In this document: piece after piece, positions 1 to 8,726 of the stretch | How the letters are laid out: the number at the start of each line of letters is the position of its first letter | Position numbering within the stretch: position 1 is the stretch's first letter | Assembly: GCF_009735585.1 (NCBI RefSeq) | Contig: NZ_VJVW01000001.1 | Span: 268,947 to 332,946 of the forward strand | Direction of reading: 5' to 3' | DNA from: Christiangramia aestuarii | Lineage (GTDB): Bacteria; Bacteroidota; Bacteroidia; Flavobacteriales; Flavobacteriaceae | DNA: 64,000 bases | Notes under the pieces: model-generated | Told to the model about the DNA's origin: nothing | The model's database searches: none | The model's input: only the letters and a program-made list of their open reading frames with translations | Translations under genes and position numbers: made by a program

Positions 1-258
1 ATTTTTTGGTATATTAGCACCACTCACCAGCCGTTTTACCCTCAAAACTTCACCATAGACATCTTCTATAGTAAACATGTAACTAATTAATAACGAGGTA
101 TATGTGTTTACAACCTCAACCTTTTGTTTAAACTCTGAATTTTCCAGAATATTTTTATAATACAGTACTTCCTCCAGCAGGTTTTCACTGATATCTCCGC
201 CAAATTTAACGAGGATACCGCGATCTCCCAGAGGTGATATTTTTGGAAATTCTGCCAT
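1..258 (-). CDS. pxpB: 5-oxoprolinase subunit PxpB (KipI family), 3' part cut off by window edge
   Basis: The first 86 codons are visible; the rest lies left of the window. The N-terminus MAEFPKISPLGDRGILVKFG carries the PLGDR...LVxFG opening typical of PxpB/KipI. With PxpA and PxpC this forms the ATP-dependent enzyme that hydrolyses 5-oxoproline (pyroglutamate) to glutamate in the cytoplasm. The start ATG (258-256) shares one base with the pxpA stop codon (TAATG), so the two are translationally coupled. The family assignment rests on the N-terminus and on the pxpA neighbour; pxpC would be expected just outside the window. Confidence 0.85.
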   Translation of the reverse strand, partial: MAEFPKISPLGDRGILVKFGGDISENLLEEVLYYKNILENSEFKQKVEVVNTYTSLLISYMFTIEDVYGEVLRVKRLVSGANIPKN

Positions 259-998
259 TAAGAATTCTTTACTCCTATTCCTTTTTCGGCTAATTTTTTA
301 TGAAGAAATTTAATGATCTCTATGGAAGATGGGGTGTCACTATGCAGGCAAAATGTATCTGCTTTCGCCTCTATCTTTGGCCCCGAAACCGTATGAATTT
401 TCTTATCATTATAAATAGAAAAAACATGCTCAAAAACACGCTGCTTTTCTGTGATCAATGCATTTTCTTTGGCGCGAGAAACGAGGCTGTAATCTGTATT
501 ATAATTACGGTCTGCGAAGGCCTCAAAAACAAGGTCGAATTTCCCCATGGCCAGCTCTGAGATTTTTGAATGCAAGGGTACAAAAAGTTTAAAATCGGCA
601 TCCAGGTCTTCCAGACATTCAATGACACTTCTGGCAATTTTTTCATCTTTTGCGGCATCATTATAAAGGGCTCCATGCAGCTTCACGTGAGTAAGCTCAC
701 CGCCTTCAGATTCTGCGATCTGCTTCAGGCTTAAAACCTGCCCTTCAATAGAAAGCCGGAGGTCTTCCTCGCTCATCTCAATAGAATCTCTCCCAAAGTT
801 TTTCCTGTCTGGATAAGAAGGATGCGCGCCAATCTCTACCTTATGCTCCATGGCCAGCCTTACGGTGCGATGCATGGTTTCAAGATTTCCTGCATGACCG
901 CCGCAGGCGATATTGCAGGCAGAAATTAGGGGCATAAGTTCTTCATCATACTTCCCTCCTTCGCCCAAGTCGCAGTTTATGTGTATAGTTCTTTCCAT
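258..998 (-). CDS. pxpA: 5-oxoprolinase subunit PxpA (LamB/YcsF family)
   Basis: A 246-residue LamB/YcsF protein of usual length. It shows INCDLGEGG (about 7-15), ACGGHAG (31-37), GAHPSYPD (57-64) and VKLHGALYN (105-113), the conserved blocks of the PxpA catalytic barrel. It acts with PxpB and PxpC to convert 5-oxoproline to glutamate with ATP. The frame is open further upstream to 1133, but that extension lies inside the transporter gene. The ATG at 998 starts MERTIHINCDLGEG as in homologues and overlaps the transporter stop by one base, so 998 is chosen. It is third in a minus-strand operon. Confidence 0.93.
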   Translation of the reverse strand: MERTIHINCDLGEGGKYDEELMPLISACNIACGGHAGNLETMHRTVRLAMEHKVEIGAHPSYPDRKNFGRDSIEMSEEDLRLSIEGQVLSLKQIAESEGGELTHVKLHGALYNDAAKDEKIARSVIECLEDLDADFKLFVPLHSKISELAMGKFDLVFEAFADRNYNTDYSLVSRAKENALITEKQRVFEHVFSIYNDKKIHTVSGPKIEAKADTFCLHSDTPSSIEIIKFLHKKLAEKGIGVKNS

Positions 999-2218
999 TA
1001 TAAATTCTGAATTACACTGAATATCGATTTTGCACCCAGGAAAACTGACAGAGCGATCACGATAAATCCTATGATATTCTGTACCAGTGTATTCCTGTGT
1101 TCTCCCAGAACAGAAGCCTGGTTCACTATCCAAAATAAGAAAATTGCGATGATTGGCAGCAAGAGTCCGTTAGCAATTTGGGCAAATTGAATGATCTCTA
1201 CAGGTTTTATTCCCAGGGAAGAAAATATTACCCCAAGGATAATAATGCTCATCCAGATCGCTTTAAACCTTTTAGAGCTCATGCCTCCTTTCCATCCCAG
1301 GCAACCCTGCACTACGTAGGCGGCAGCCAAAGGGGCGGTGATAGAAGAGGTGATCCCGGCAGCAAGTAAACCTATAGCAAGAAAAAGGGTAGCCGAACTT
1401 CCAAATAAAGGTTTCAGGCCCACCGCGAGATCGGCGGCACTTTCTATGTTTTCAATATTAGAAGCGGCAGCGCATATTACAATGGCCATGGAAACAGTTC
1501 CTCCAAGAAATAGAGAGAAGGCGAGTTCCTTTCGAACTGCCCCAAGGTATTTTGGGCCACTCCATTTTTCGCTTACCAGGGAAGCATGCAGAAAAAGATT
1601 ATAGGGTACCACGGTAGTTCCTACCAGGGCAATGATCGTAAGCAATCCTGCATCAATAGATCCTGGTATAAAACCTTTAAATATTTCAGAAAGATCTGGT
1701 CTGGTCAAAACCGCCGTGAGCAAAAAGGCTATGCTCATTAGTAGCACCAGGCCTATAAAGATCTTTTCTAGTTTTTTATAGCTCCCCAGGAAAAGCAAAA
1801 AAAAGGCGATCCCGCCAATTAGAAGACTCCAGAGATTGAGATTTATAGCTCCCAATTGAAAGCTGACTGAAGAGAATACAGCTTCCATCCCTAAAACTGC
1901 TCCACTGATATTCCCGGCTTCGTAGGCCGCATTTCCCAGTACGATCGCAAAAAAAATAAGAGCAAGGGTTAAAAAACGAAAAGCCGGATTTTCAATTTCT
2001 TCCCTGATGCATTCACTTAGACCTTTGCCGGAGATCAGGCCTAATCGTGCCGACATTTCCTGCAGAACGATACAGGCGAAAACAGAGATCAACAGGGCCC
2101 AAAGCATTGAATATCCAAAGTTTACCCCGGCCAGACTACAAACCGTAACTGTCCCAGGGCCTATAAAAGCTGCAGAAACAAGTATGCCCGGCCCTAAATT
2201 ATTCAGGAAGTTTCTCAC
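998..2218 (-). CDS. NRAMP-related membrane transporter in the 5-oxoprolinase operon
   Basis: A 406-residue, strongly hydrophobic protein with the overall NRAMP/SLC11 pattern of about 11 membrane helices. In canonical NRAMPs helix 1 has DPGN and helix 6 has MPH, which bind the metal. Here they read GPGT (20-23) and VPY (204-206), so the metal-liganding Asp, Asn and Met are missing. Bacillus subtilis has a related gene, ycsG, beside ycsF and kipIA, so linkage to 5-oxoprolinase is recurrent. I infer that it imports an organic substrate such as 5-oxoproline rather than Mn2+ or Fe2+; that is not shown. It overlaps the upstream gene by 4 bp (ATGA) and pxpA by 1 bp. Confidence 0.85.
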   Translation of the reverse strand: MRNFLNNLGPGILVSAAFIGPGTVTVCSLAGVNFGYSMLWALLISVFACIVLQEMSARLGLISGKGLSECIREEIENPAFRFLTLALIFFAIVLGNAAYEAGNISGAVLGMEAVFSSVSFQLGAINLNLWSLLIGGIAFFLLFLGSYKKLEKIFIGLVLLMSIAFLLTAVLTRPDLSEIFKGFIPGSIDAGLLTIIALVGTTVVPYNLFLHASLVSEKWSGPKYLGAVRKELAFSLFLGGTVSMAIVICAAASNIENIESAADLAVGLKPLFGSSATLFLAIGLLAAGITSSITAPLAAAYVVQGCLGWKGGMSSKRFKAIWMSIIILGVIFSSLGIKPVEIIQFAQIANGLLLPIIAIFLFWIVNQASVLGEHRNTLVQNIIGFIVIALSVFLGAKSIFSVIQNL

Positions 2219-3378
2219 TCGCTCACTTTCTTCCTAGCCTCCTGTAAGGCGTAAATAGCGAAAGTTCCCAGCCAATGCCCACCTTCATAACTATCTCCAA
2301 CCACATTGGAGAAAGAATAAGCCACATGCTCGTTGGCGAGGCTCTTAAGATGGCCGAATTGTTTTGGATATTGATGTGCGAGGCCATAGAAGATCCAGGC
2401 TCTGCTAAAATTAAGTCCGTCTAGGTGCACTAATTTACCATCGCTTCGATCTGAAACTTCTCCTACCTCCATTTCAAAATCCTTGGTCTTCAGTTGTGGC
2501 ATAAAATCGTCTACCCATAGGCTGAAGGCGTTTTTAGGTAATACTCTTCTCATAATATCGATCTCCGTTAGGCACGGTGAAAGAAAATCATATCCTCCCG
2601 GTTCCCAAGAAACTGGGCAATTATCATCTTTTAAATAAAAGTCCTGTGCTCGCTTTTTAATTAGCTCTGCCAGCTCTGTATGCCCGGTGGTCTCTGCATA
2701 ATCGTAAGCCAGGCTAAGGCCAAAAGCCGTATTGGTATGCTCTCCTACCCTTATAGGATAATTAAGTTTAGGAAGAAATTCCTTATAATTTTCAACGATA
2801 AGGTCGGCCAAAGGCTGCAGGTTGGCTGAAAGTTCCTGACCAAGAGGATCTTCCCAGGTTTTTAATTCTTCGGCAAGTTTGAGCAACCACGCCCAGCCAT
2901 AGGTTCTTTCGAAAGATCCGCTCTCTTTACGTTGGAAATATTTCAATTCTCCCTGTATATTTTCTTCAGAAAGAGAATTCTTCAAGGCTTCCCTAACTGC
3001 TTCCTTTTTTTCGATATCAGGAAATTGCTTCAATAGGCTTACCAGGGACCAATGAGCGTGTACGGAGGAGTGCCAGTCGAAACAACCATAAAAAGCGGGA
3101 TGCAGTTCATGAGGTTCCCCTAAAGCTTCCTTATTTTCCAGGGTCTGCCCTAACTTATTCGGGTATTCGGTTTCAATACAATTAAGAGGTAACTCAACCA
3201 GTTTATTAGCCTGTTCAAGATTAAGTACCACAGTTTCGGCAGTTACCAGGCCATCAGGCAACAGGTCCTCTCCTTTTATACTATCAGTAATTGGGGTACT
3301 TTCTTCGGTATCTGTAGACTTATCCCCTTTGCAGGAGATCACTGCCAGGCAGATAATCAATAGAAAAATTCTCTTCAT
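2215..3378 (-). CDS. DUF2891 family lipoprotein
   Basis: A 387-residue protein starting with an SPII signal peptide (MKRIFLLIICLAVISC, lipobox Cys16), so it should be lipid-anchored in an outer or inner membrane. The block HPAFYGCFDWHSSVH (93-107) is the hallmark of DUF2891, a predicted all-helical (alpha/alpha toroid-like) family of unknown function. Its conserved His/Asp/Trp residues and helical-barrel look suggest a glycoside- or peptide-processing fold, but this is inference. It is first in the operon with the NRAMP-related transporter, pxpA and pxpB (4-bp overlap with the transporter), which suggests a role in releasing or capturing pyroglutamyl compounds. Confidence 0.82.
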   Translation of the reverse strand: MKRIFLLIICLAVISCKGDKSTDTEESTPITDSIKGEDLLPDGLVTAETVVLNLEQANKLVELPLNCIETEYPNKLGQTLENKEALGEPHELHPAFYGCFDWHSSVHAHWSLVSLLKQFPDIEKKEAVREALKNSLSEENIQGELKYFQRKESGSFERTYGWAWLLKLAEELKTWEDPLGQELSANLQPLADLIVENYKEFLPKLNYPIRVGEHTNTAFGLSLAYDYAETTGHTELAELIKKRAQDFYLKDDNCPVSWEPGGYDFLSPCLTEIDIMRRVLPKNAFSLWVDDFMPQLKTKDFEMEVGEVSDRSDGKLVHLDGLNFSRAWIFYGLAHQYPKQFGHLKSLANEHVAYSFSNVVGDSYEGGHWLGTFAIYALQEARKKVSE

Positions 3379-3440
3379 CGGTTTTAGGTTGTCGCTTCCC
3401 GAACTTTTTCGGAAATCGTAGATTGGTTTTACGGTCTTTC

Positions 3441-3482
3441 CAAAAATATAAAAAAGGTAGAAAGGTTTAGTTAATTAAACCT
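3441..3482 (-). promoter_or_regulatory. Predicted promoter -7 box and inverted repeat upstream of the DUF2891-pxp operon
   Basis: On the minus strand TATTTTTG (3448-3441) matches the Bacteroidota -7 consensus TANNTTTG about 63 bp before the DUF2891 start. Just upstream is an inverted repeat AGGTTTA-N6-TAAACCT (3463-3482) lying across the expected -33 area, where a repressor could block RNA polymerase. No regulator gene for it is visible nearby. Confidence 0.45.
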
Positions 3483-3642
3483 CAAGATATTCAGTATACA
3501 TTTGGTCTTACCCCGGTAAAAATTAGAGGCATTTTGCCATTAATCTATTGAAGTTTTAGTGATTCAACCATTCAAAAAAACTATTAAAATCGATTTCATG
3601 TATTATTGGATTTTAGTAAATTTAAAGTAAACAGATATAAAA

Positions 3643-3825
3643 ATGATTACTCTGATTCTTCTTTATATCGTTGGTTTTGCCGCAATTTACTTCACTGGCA
3701 TGTTCTATAATCCCCTAAAAGGTTATGGAAATTGGTACACTCCTCAATATCGACAAAAGGTCAAAATATTTTCTGGCTTTATACTCCTATTCGGAAGCAT
3801 CGCTCTATATTTCATTTTTCAGTAA
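3643..3825 (+). CDS. Small two-helix membrane protein of unknown function
   Basis: A 60-residue protein with a hydrophobic helix at about 2-22, a short polar loop containing NPLKGYGNWYTPQYRQ, and a second hydrophobic helix at about 41-59. The composition is that of a real small membrane protein, and the gene sits alone on the plus strand between two minus-strand operons, with an A-rich leader before the ATG. No family is recognised. It ends 9 bp from the convergent yifB stop. A coding call is reasonable but not certain. Confidence 0.55.
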   Translation: MITLILLYIVGFAAIYFTGMFYNPLKGYGNWYTPQYRQKVKIFSGFILLFGSIALYFIFQ

Positions 3826-3834
3826 AGAATTTAC

Positions 3835-5373
3835 TTATGCTAACCAGCCCTCACGATCCAGGCTTCGATACTGGATAGCTTCACTAATATGATCTGGCCG
3901 AATTAGCTCACTGCCTTGCAGGTCTGCGATACTCCTGGCTACCTTTAAGATTCGGTCGTAGGCCCTGGCGGAAAGGCTTAGTCGCTCCATTGCCGTTTTC
4001 AGGAGAGTTTTGGAAACATCATCCAGCACACAGAATTCACGGATCTGTCGTGGCCCCATCTGGGCGTTGTAATGAATATGCGTCAGCTCCTTAAACCTTT
4101 GCGATTGCAGGTCCCTGGCCCTGATCACGCGCTCCCTGATCTTAACACTACTTTCTCCCCTCCTTTCTTCACTCAATTTTTCAAAGGGAACCGGGGTCAC
4201 CTCGATATGGATATCGATCCTGTCCAGAAGAGGTCCGCTTATTTTGCTGAGGTACCGGTTCATTTCTGAAGCTGAAGAAGTCACCGGCGCGCCGGGATCA
4301 TTAAAATATCCACCGGGACTGGGATTCATACTGGCAACAAGCATAAAACTGGAAGGATAAGTGACCGTAAATTTCGCCCTGGAGATGGTCACCTCGCGAT
4401 CTTCGAGTGGCTGCCGCATGACCTCCAGCACTCCTCTTTTGAATTCTGGCAGCTCATCCAGGAACAGCACCCCGTTATGCGAAAGTGAGATCTCTCCTGG
4501 TTGAGGATAAGCCCCGCCGCCGACAAGGGCTACGTCTGAAATGGTATGATGAGGACTGCGGAAAGGCCTTTGCGACATTAAACCAATATTATCTTTTATC
4601 CTACCTGCAACACTATGGATCTTTGTGGTTTCGAGAGCCTCCTGCAAGGTCATTGGTGGCAGAATGGTTGGCAGGCGCTTGGCCAGCATGTTCTTCCCGG
4701 CACCCGGTGGCCCAATAAGGATGATATTATGACCACCGGCCGCGGCTATCTCCATACAACGCTTGATCGATTCCTGGCCTTTAACATCGGCGAAATCGTG
4801 TTCAATTTCGTTCAGATTATTGTAAAAGGTCTCACGAGTATTGATCTCTGTCCTTTCGAGTGGTTTACCTTTATCAAAGAAATCGATGACCTGGGTGATA
4901 TTCTCAACCCCATAAACCTCCAGCCCGGAAACTATGGCAGCTTCCCTGGCATTCTGGACGGGAAGTATAAAACCTTTGAAGCCTTCTTTTCTTGCCTGTA
5001 TAGCAATAGGAAGAGCTCCTTTGATGGGTTGGAGACTGCCATCCAGGGATAGTTCTCCCATGATGATATAGCTAGAAATATCCTCGGCCTTTATTTGTTT
5101 CGAGGCAGATAGAATACCCAGGGCAAAGGTAAGATCGTAGGCAGAACCTTCCTTACGTAGATCTGCCGGTGCCATATTTATTATGATCTTTTTCCCAGGA
5201 AGTTTATAATTATTGTTCTGTAAGGCCGCGGCAATACGATAACTGGATTCTTTTACGGCATTATCGGGAAGACCAACCAGGTGGTAGCCTATTCCCGAGG
5301 CTATATTTACTTCAACGGTAATGGTGGTAGCTTCCACACCAAACACAGCACTGCCATATACTTTTACAAGCAT
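3835..5373 (-). CDS. yifB: YifB/ComM family Mg-chelatase-like AAA+ ATPase
   Basis: A 512-residue protein of family length. An N-terminal ChlI/Lon-protease-like domain (about 1-170) is followed by an AAA+ Mg-chelatase domain and a C-terminal helical domain. Walker A reads GPPGAGKN (221-228) and Walker B is in VLFLDELPEF (about 300). ComM, the characterised relative, is a hexameric helicase that drives branch migration during natural transformation; YifB in this group is assumed similar. Oddity: the residue after the Walker A Lys is Asn228 instead of Thr/Ser, which normally coordinates Mg2+. The gene seems monocistronic. Confidence 0.9.
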   Translation of the reverse strand: MLVKVYGSAVFGVEATTITVEVNIASGIGYHLVGLPDNAVKESSYRIAAALQNNNYKLPGKKIIINMAPADLRKEGSAYDLTFALGILSASKQIKAEDISSYIIMGELSLDGSLQPIKGALPIAIQARKEGFKGFILPVQNAREAAIVSGLEVYGVENITQVIDFFDKGKPLERTEINTRETFYNNLNEIEHDFADVKGQESIKRCMEIAAAGGHNIILIGPPGAGKNMLAKRLPTILPPMTLQEALETTKIHSVAGRIKDNIGLMSQRPFRSPHHTISDVALVGGGAYPQPGEISLSHNGVLFLDELPEFKRGVLEVMRQPLEDREVTISRAKFTVTYPSSFMLVASMNPSPGGYFNDPGAPVTSSASEMNRYLSKISGPLLDRIDIHIEVTPVPFEKLSEERRGESSVKIRERVIRARDLQSQRFKELTHIHYNAQMGPRQIREFCVLDDVSKTLLKTAMERLSLSARAYDRILKVARSIADLQGSELIRPDHISEAIQYRSLDREGWLA

Positions 5374-5459
5374 AAATTTCTAGATTATCCAAAGGCAGGG
5401 ATTTGGAAGGATTAAGATGATTATTTTCTATTCTCGTTCTATTATTTAATAAGGATCTT

Positions 5460-6602
5460 TCAATTTTCTGAAAAATTCAATTCGGTTCGGACCTTACCGG
5501 GTTTGTTGAAATTTGTCTTCAGACTGATGCAAAAGGTGGTGCCATTTTCTTCAGAACTTTCCAGGTCTACATTACCTCCATGAGCCATGGCCACACTTTT
5601 CACCAGGGTAAGACCCATCCCCCAACCTTCCAGGTCGGTAGAATTAGATCTAACCCCGCGGTTAAGAAATTCGAATATCTGTGACTGACTGTCCTTATCT
5701 ATAGGTTTCCCGATATTATGCACTTTAATGGTTACCTCATCATCTATACATTCCATTTTCATAGTAATAACTGAATTCCGAGCACTATATTTCACGGCAT
5801 TGGTGACCAGGTTTTCTACCACCCTGCGAATTGCTGTAGGATCAAAAACACCTATAACCTCCTCGCAATTACAATCGAAAGTGACCTTATTATTAAAGAT
5901 CTCGGTAGCTTCCTGGTAAACCCAATTTATTTCCTTTACCAGATCAATTTCAGAAAAATTAAGGGTGATACCCTCACCTGCTTTCACACTAATGGCGTCC
6001 AGAAGCCCATCTACCAGATCAAGGGATTTTTTCAGGCTGCGCAGCCCAATTTTTTTAAGGTTTTCCAGCCTCGCCTTATCGTCACTGGCATTTATCACAT
6101 CCAGCACAAAATAGGCCGTGGAAATAGGATTTCGAATATCATGGGCCAAAGTACCGATCAGCTTTTCCCTCATCTCCTGCAAGGAATCACTAAAGGAACT
6201 TGCAGAAGTAAGCATTGCGGTCTCCAGGGTATATTTAAGGGTAATTCCTACTTCCTTGGAGTACACATTATTATTCTCTAGGGTCTCAGTAAGCACCTTG
6301 TGAAAGATCACGTATTCTTTGAGGATTTGCTTAAGGGTATAGTGTGTTGAAATCGCACGATTTCTGCCGTGATCAAAACTACTTTTGATGATCTTGCCGT
6401 ATTTCTCGTGCTTTTCTATTTCAAGCAGTTCGTTGTACTCGCTGAACATCTCTGCTATATCATTCAGCACCTCCGGCAACCTGTTGCGAAGGGCCTTGTT
6501 GCTGGAAATATTAGAAGCCGGGATCTCTTTTTTTACCTGAGCCTCCCAGTTCTGCATTATTTCAGCGCTATGAAGTTTTAATATTTTTGAAGCAGCGTAC
6601 AT
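5460..6602 (-). CDS. Soluble sensor histidine kinase with N-terminal RsbRD-like domain
   Basis: A 380-residue protein with no membrane helices. The first ~140 residues are helical and resemble the RsbRD_N sensor domain. A HisKA dimerisation domain follows with the phosphoacceptor His154 in AHDIRNP, then a HATPase domain with N-box ENLVTNAVKYS (263-273) and G-box GWGMGL (326-331). It should autophosphorylate on His154 in response to an intracellular signal. No response regulator gene is adjacent, so it is an orphan kinase. A 20-bp palindrome lies 59 bp upstream of its start (6661-6680). Confidence 0.87.
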   Translation of the reverse strand: MYAASKILKLHSAEIMQNWEAQVKKEIPASNISSNKALRNRLPEVLNDIAEMFSEYNELLEIEKHEKYGKIIKSSFDHGRNRAISTHYTLKQILKEYVIFHKVLTETLENNNVYSKEVGITLKYTLETAMLTSASSFSDSLQEMREKLIGTLAHDIRNPISTAYFVLDVINASDDKARLENLKKIGLRSLKKSLDLVDGLLDAISVKAGEGITLNFSEIDLVKEINWVYQEATEIFNNKVTFDCNCEEVIGVFDPTAIRRVVENLVTNAVKYSARNSVITMKMECIDDEVTIKVHNIGKPIDKDSQSQIFEFLNRGVRSNSTDLEGWGMGLTLVKSVAMAHGGNVDLESSEENGTTFCISLKTNFNKPGKVRTELNFSEN

Positions 6603-6660
6603 GTGATGATCGTAGAGCCTATTAAATTAACATATTTTTTTGATTTTCAAAGGTTTGTAA

Positions 6661-6680
6661 GTTTAAATCTTAATTTAAAC
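6661..6680. promoter_or_regulatory. Perfect 8+8 inverted repeat upstream of the histidine kinase
   Basis: GTTTAAAT-CTTA-ATTTAAAC is a perfect inverted repeat located 59 bp before the histidine kinase start and 26 bp past the kinase-like gene's terminator. It could be an operator. It is AT-rich, so chance is a fair alternative. Confidence 0.35.
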
Positions 6681-6702
6681 TGAAATTTTTCTTAAGGTAA
6701 AT

Positions 6703-6731
6703 AAAAAAGCCACGCAGATGCGTGGCTTTAA
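6703..6731 (-). terminator. Rho-independent terminator of the BadF-type kinase gene
   Basis: Stem AAAGCCACGC / GCGTGGCTTT with an AGAT-type tetraloop, followed on the minus strand by a T-run. It lies 23 bp after the stop codon of the gene at 6754-7614. Confidence 0.88.
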
Positions 6732-6753
6732 ATTATTCCTGTAAAATGAGTAT

Positions 6754-7614
6754 TTAGGAAACCTTGATAATATTCTGTCGGTAATATTCGATCAAAGCAT
6801 CGATCGGTCTCCTTACGATATTTCCTAATTCTATCCCGTAAGGCTGTAAAACCGAGCGGATAATATCTTCGCTAAAGAAAGCTATGGTACCAATAAAATG
6901 CACGGGTACCGAAGTTACCTCAGGATAAGAAAGCACCCTTGAATGCACAAAATCGGTAAGGCCTTCATGCAGTAGCTTGTAAAAATAGCCATTACGCTCG
7001 TTGGTGAAGATGAATTCAGCAAAATGAGCCAGGTAGGTATTAGGATTTTCCTTCCTGTAAAGGTTCATTTTAATGGTATCTGAATCCAGGTCGAACTTCT
7101 CCTCGAACTTCTGGGCCACCTCTGGAGGCATACGCTTATAATAATAATCGCGGATAAGTCTTTTTCCGAAGTAATTCCCACTGGCTTCATCCATTAAGAT
7201 ATAGCCAAGAGAATCTACGGCCTGGTGGATATCCTTCCCGTCGAAATAGCAGGAATTAGAACCTGTACCAAGGATGCAGACGATCCCTGGCTCGGTAGTA
7301 GCCGCATACACTGCTGCCACCATATCTTCCATTACCAGTACCTCATCAGCATTGGTAAAGTAATTGGCGATAATGCTTTTTAATAATTCTCTGGGAGTAG
7401 GAGTTCCGCAACCGGCGCCATAAAAATGGATCTTTTCCACTTTAGACTTCACCTCGGCAAGTTCAGGGTTTTCTGCCAGTCTCTCTTCCAAGACCGGTTC
7501 TTTGAACACAGCAGGATTCAATCCTTTGGTCCTGGTCTTGAAAACCTGTTCTCCTTCATTATTCAGAAGTATCCAGTCACATTTGGTGGAACCTCCATCA
7601 GCGATTAAAATCAT
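6754..7614 (-). CDS. BadF/BadG/BcrA/BcrD-type ATPase, N-acetylglucosamine kinase-like
   Basis: A 286-residue member of the ASKHA kinase superfamily. The N-terminal phosphate-1 loop is MILIADGGSTKCDW, and the second phosphate motif is in CILGTGSNSC (about 115-124). This short form in Bacteroidota is close to GlcNAc kinases (NagK) that phosphorylate amino sugars for recycling. The exact substrate cannot be read from sequence. It lies downstream of gap on the same strand, 98 bp away, with a long inverted repeat between them, so partial readthrough from pfkA-gap is possible. Confidence 0.8.
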   Translation of the reverse strand: MILIADGGSTKCDWILLNNEGEQVFKTRTKGLNPAVFKEPVLEERLAENPELAEVKSKVEKIHFYGAGCGTPTPRELLKSIIANYFTNADEVLVMEDMVAAVYAATTEPGIVCILGTGSNSCYFDGKDIHQAVDSLGYILMDEASGNYFGKRLIRDYYYKRMPPEVAQKFEEKFDLDSDTIKMNLYRKENPNTYLAHFAEFIFTNERNGYFYKLLHEGLTDFVHSRVLSYPEVTSVPVHFIGTIAFFSEDIIRSVLQPYGIELGNIVRRPIDALIEYYRQNIIKVS

Positions 7615-7635
7615 TTGTCTTTGATTAAATAAAAC

Positions 7636-7701
7636 CTGAAATAAACCCGGTTCAGTCGAATAAATTTACAATTTAATCTCGTGATACCCGGTTTATTTCA
7701 G
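7636..7701 (-). repeat. Long inverted repeat between gap and the sugar-kinase gene
   Basis: CTGAAATAAACCCGG (7636-7650) and CCCGGTTTATTTCAG (7687-7701) are near-perfect inverted copies separated by 36 bp, just past the gap stop codon. As RNA they would form a 15-bp stem with one mismatch or shift at the GC end. There is no clear T-run, so it is more likely an mRNA-stabilising or processing hairpin than a classic terminator. Confidence 0.5.
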
Positions 7702-7712
7702 ACTTAAAAATA

Positions 7713-8726
<1,014 letters not shown>

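Noticed and set aside
998-1133. Extended N-terminus of PxpA starting at 1133
   Set aside because: The extra 45 residues lie inside the transporter gene and are not PxpA-like; ATG at 998 fits the family and the TAATG overlap.
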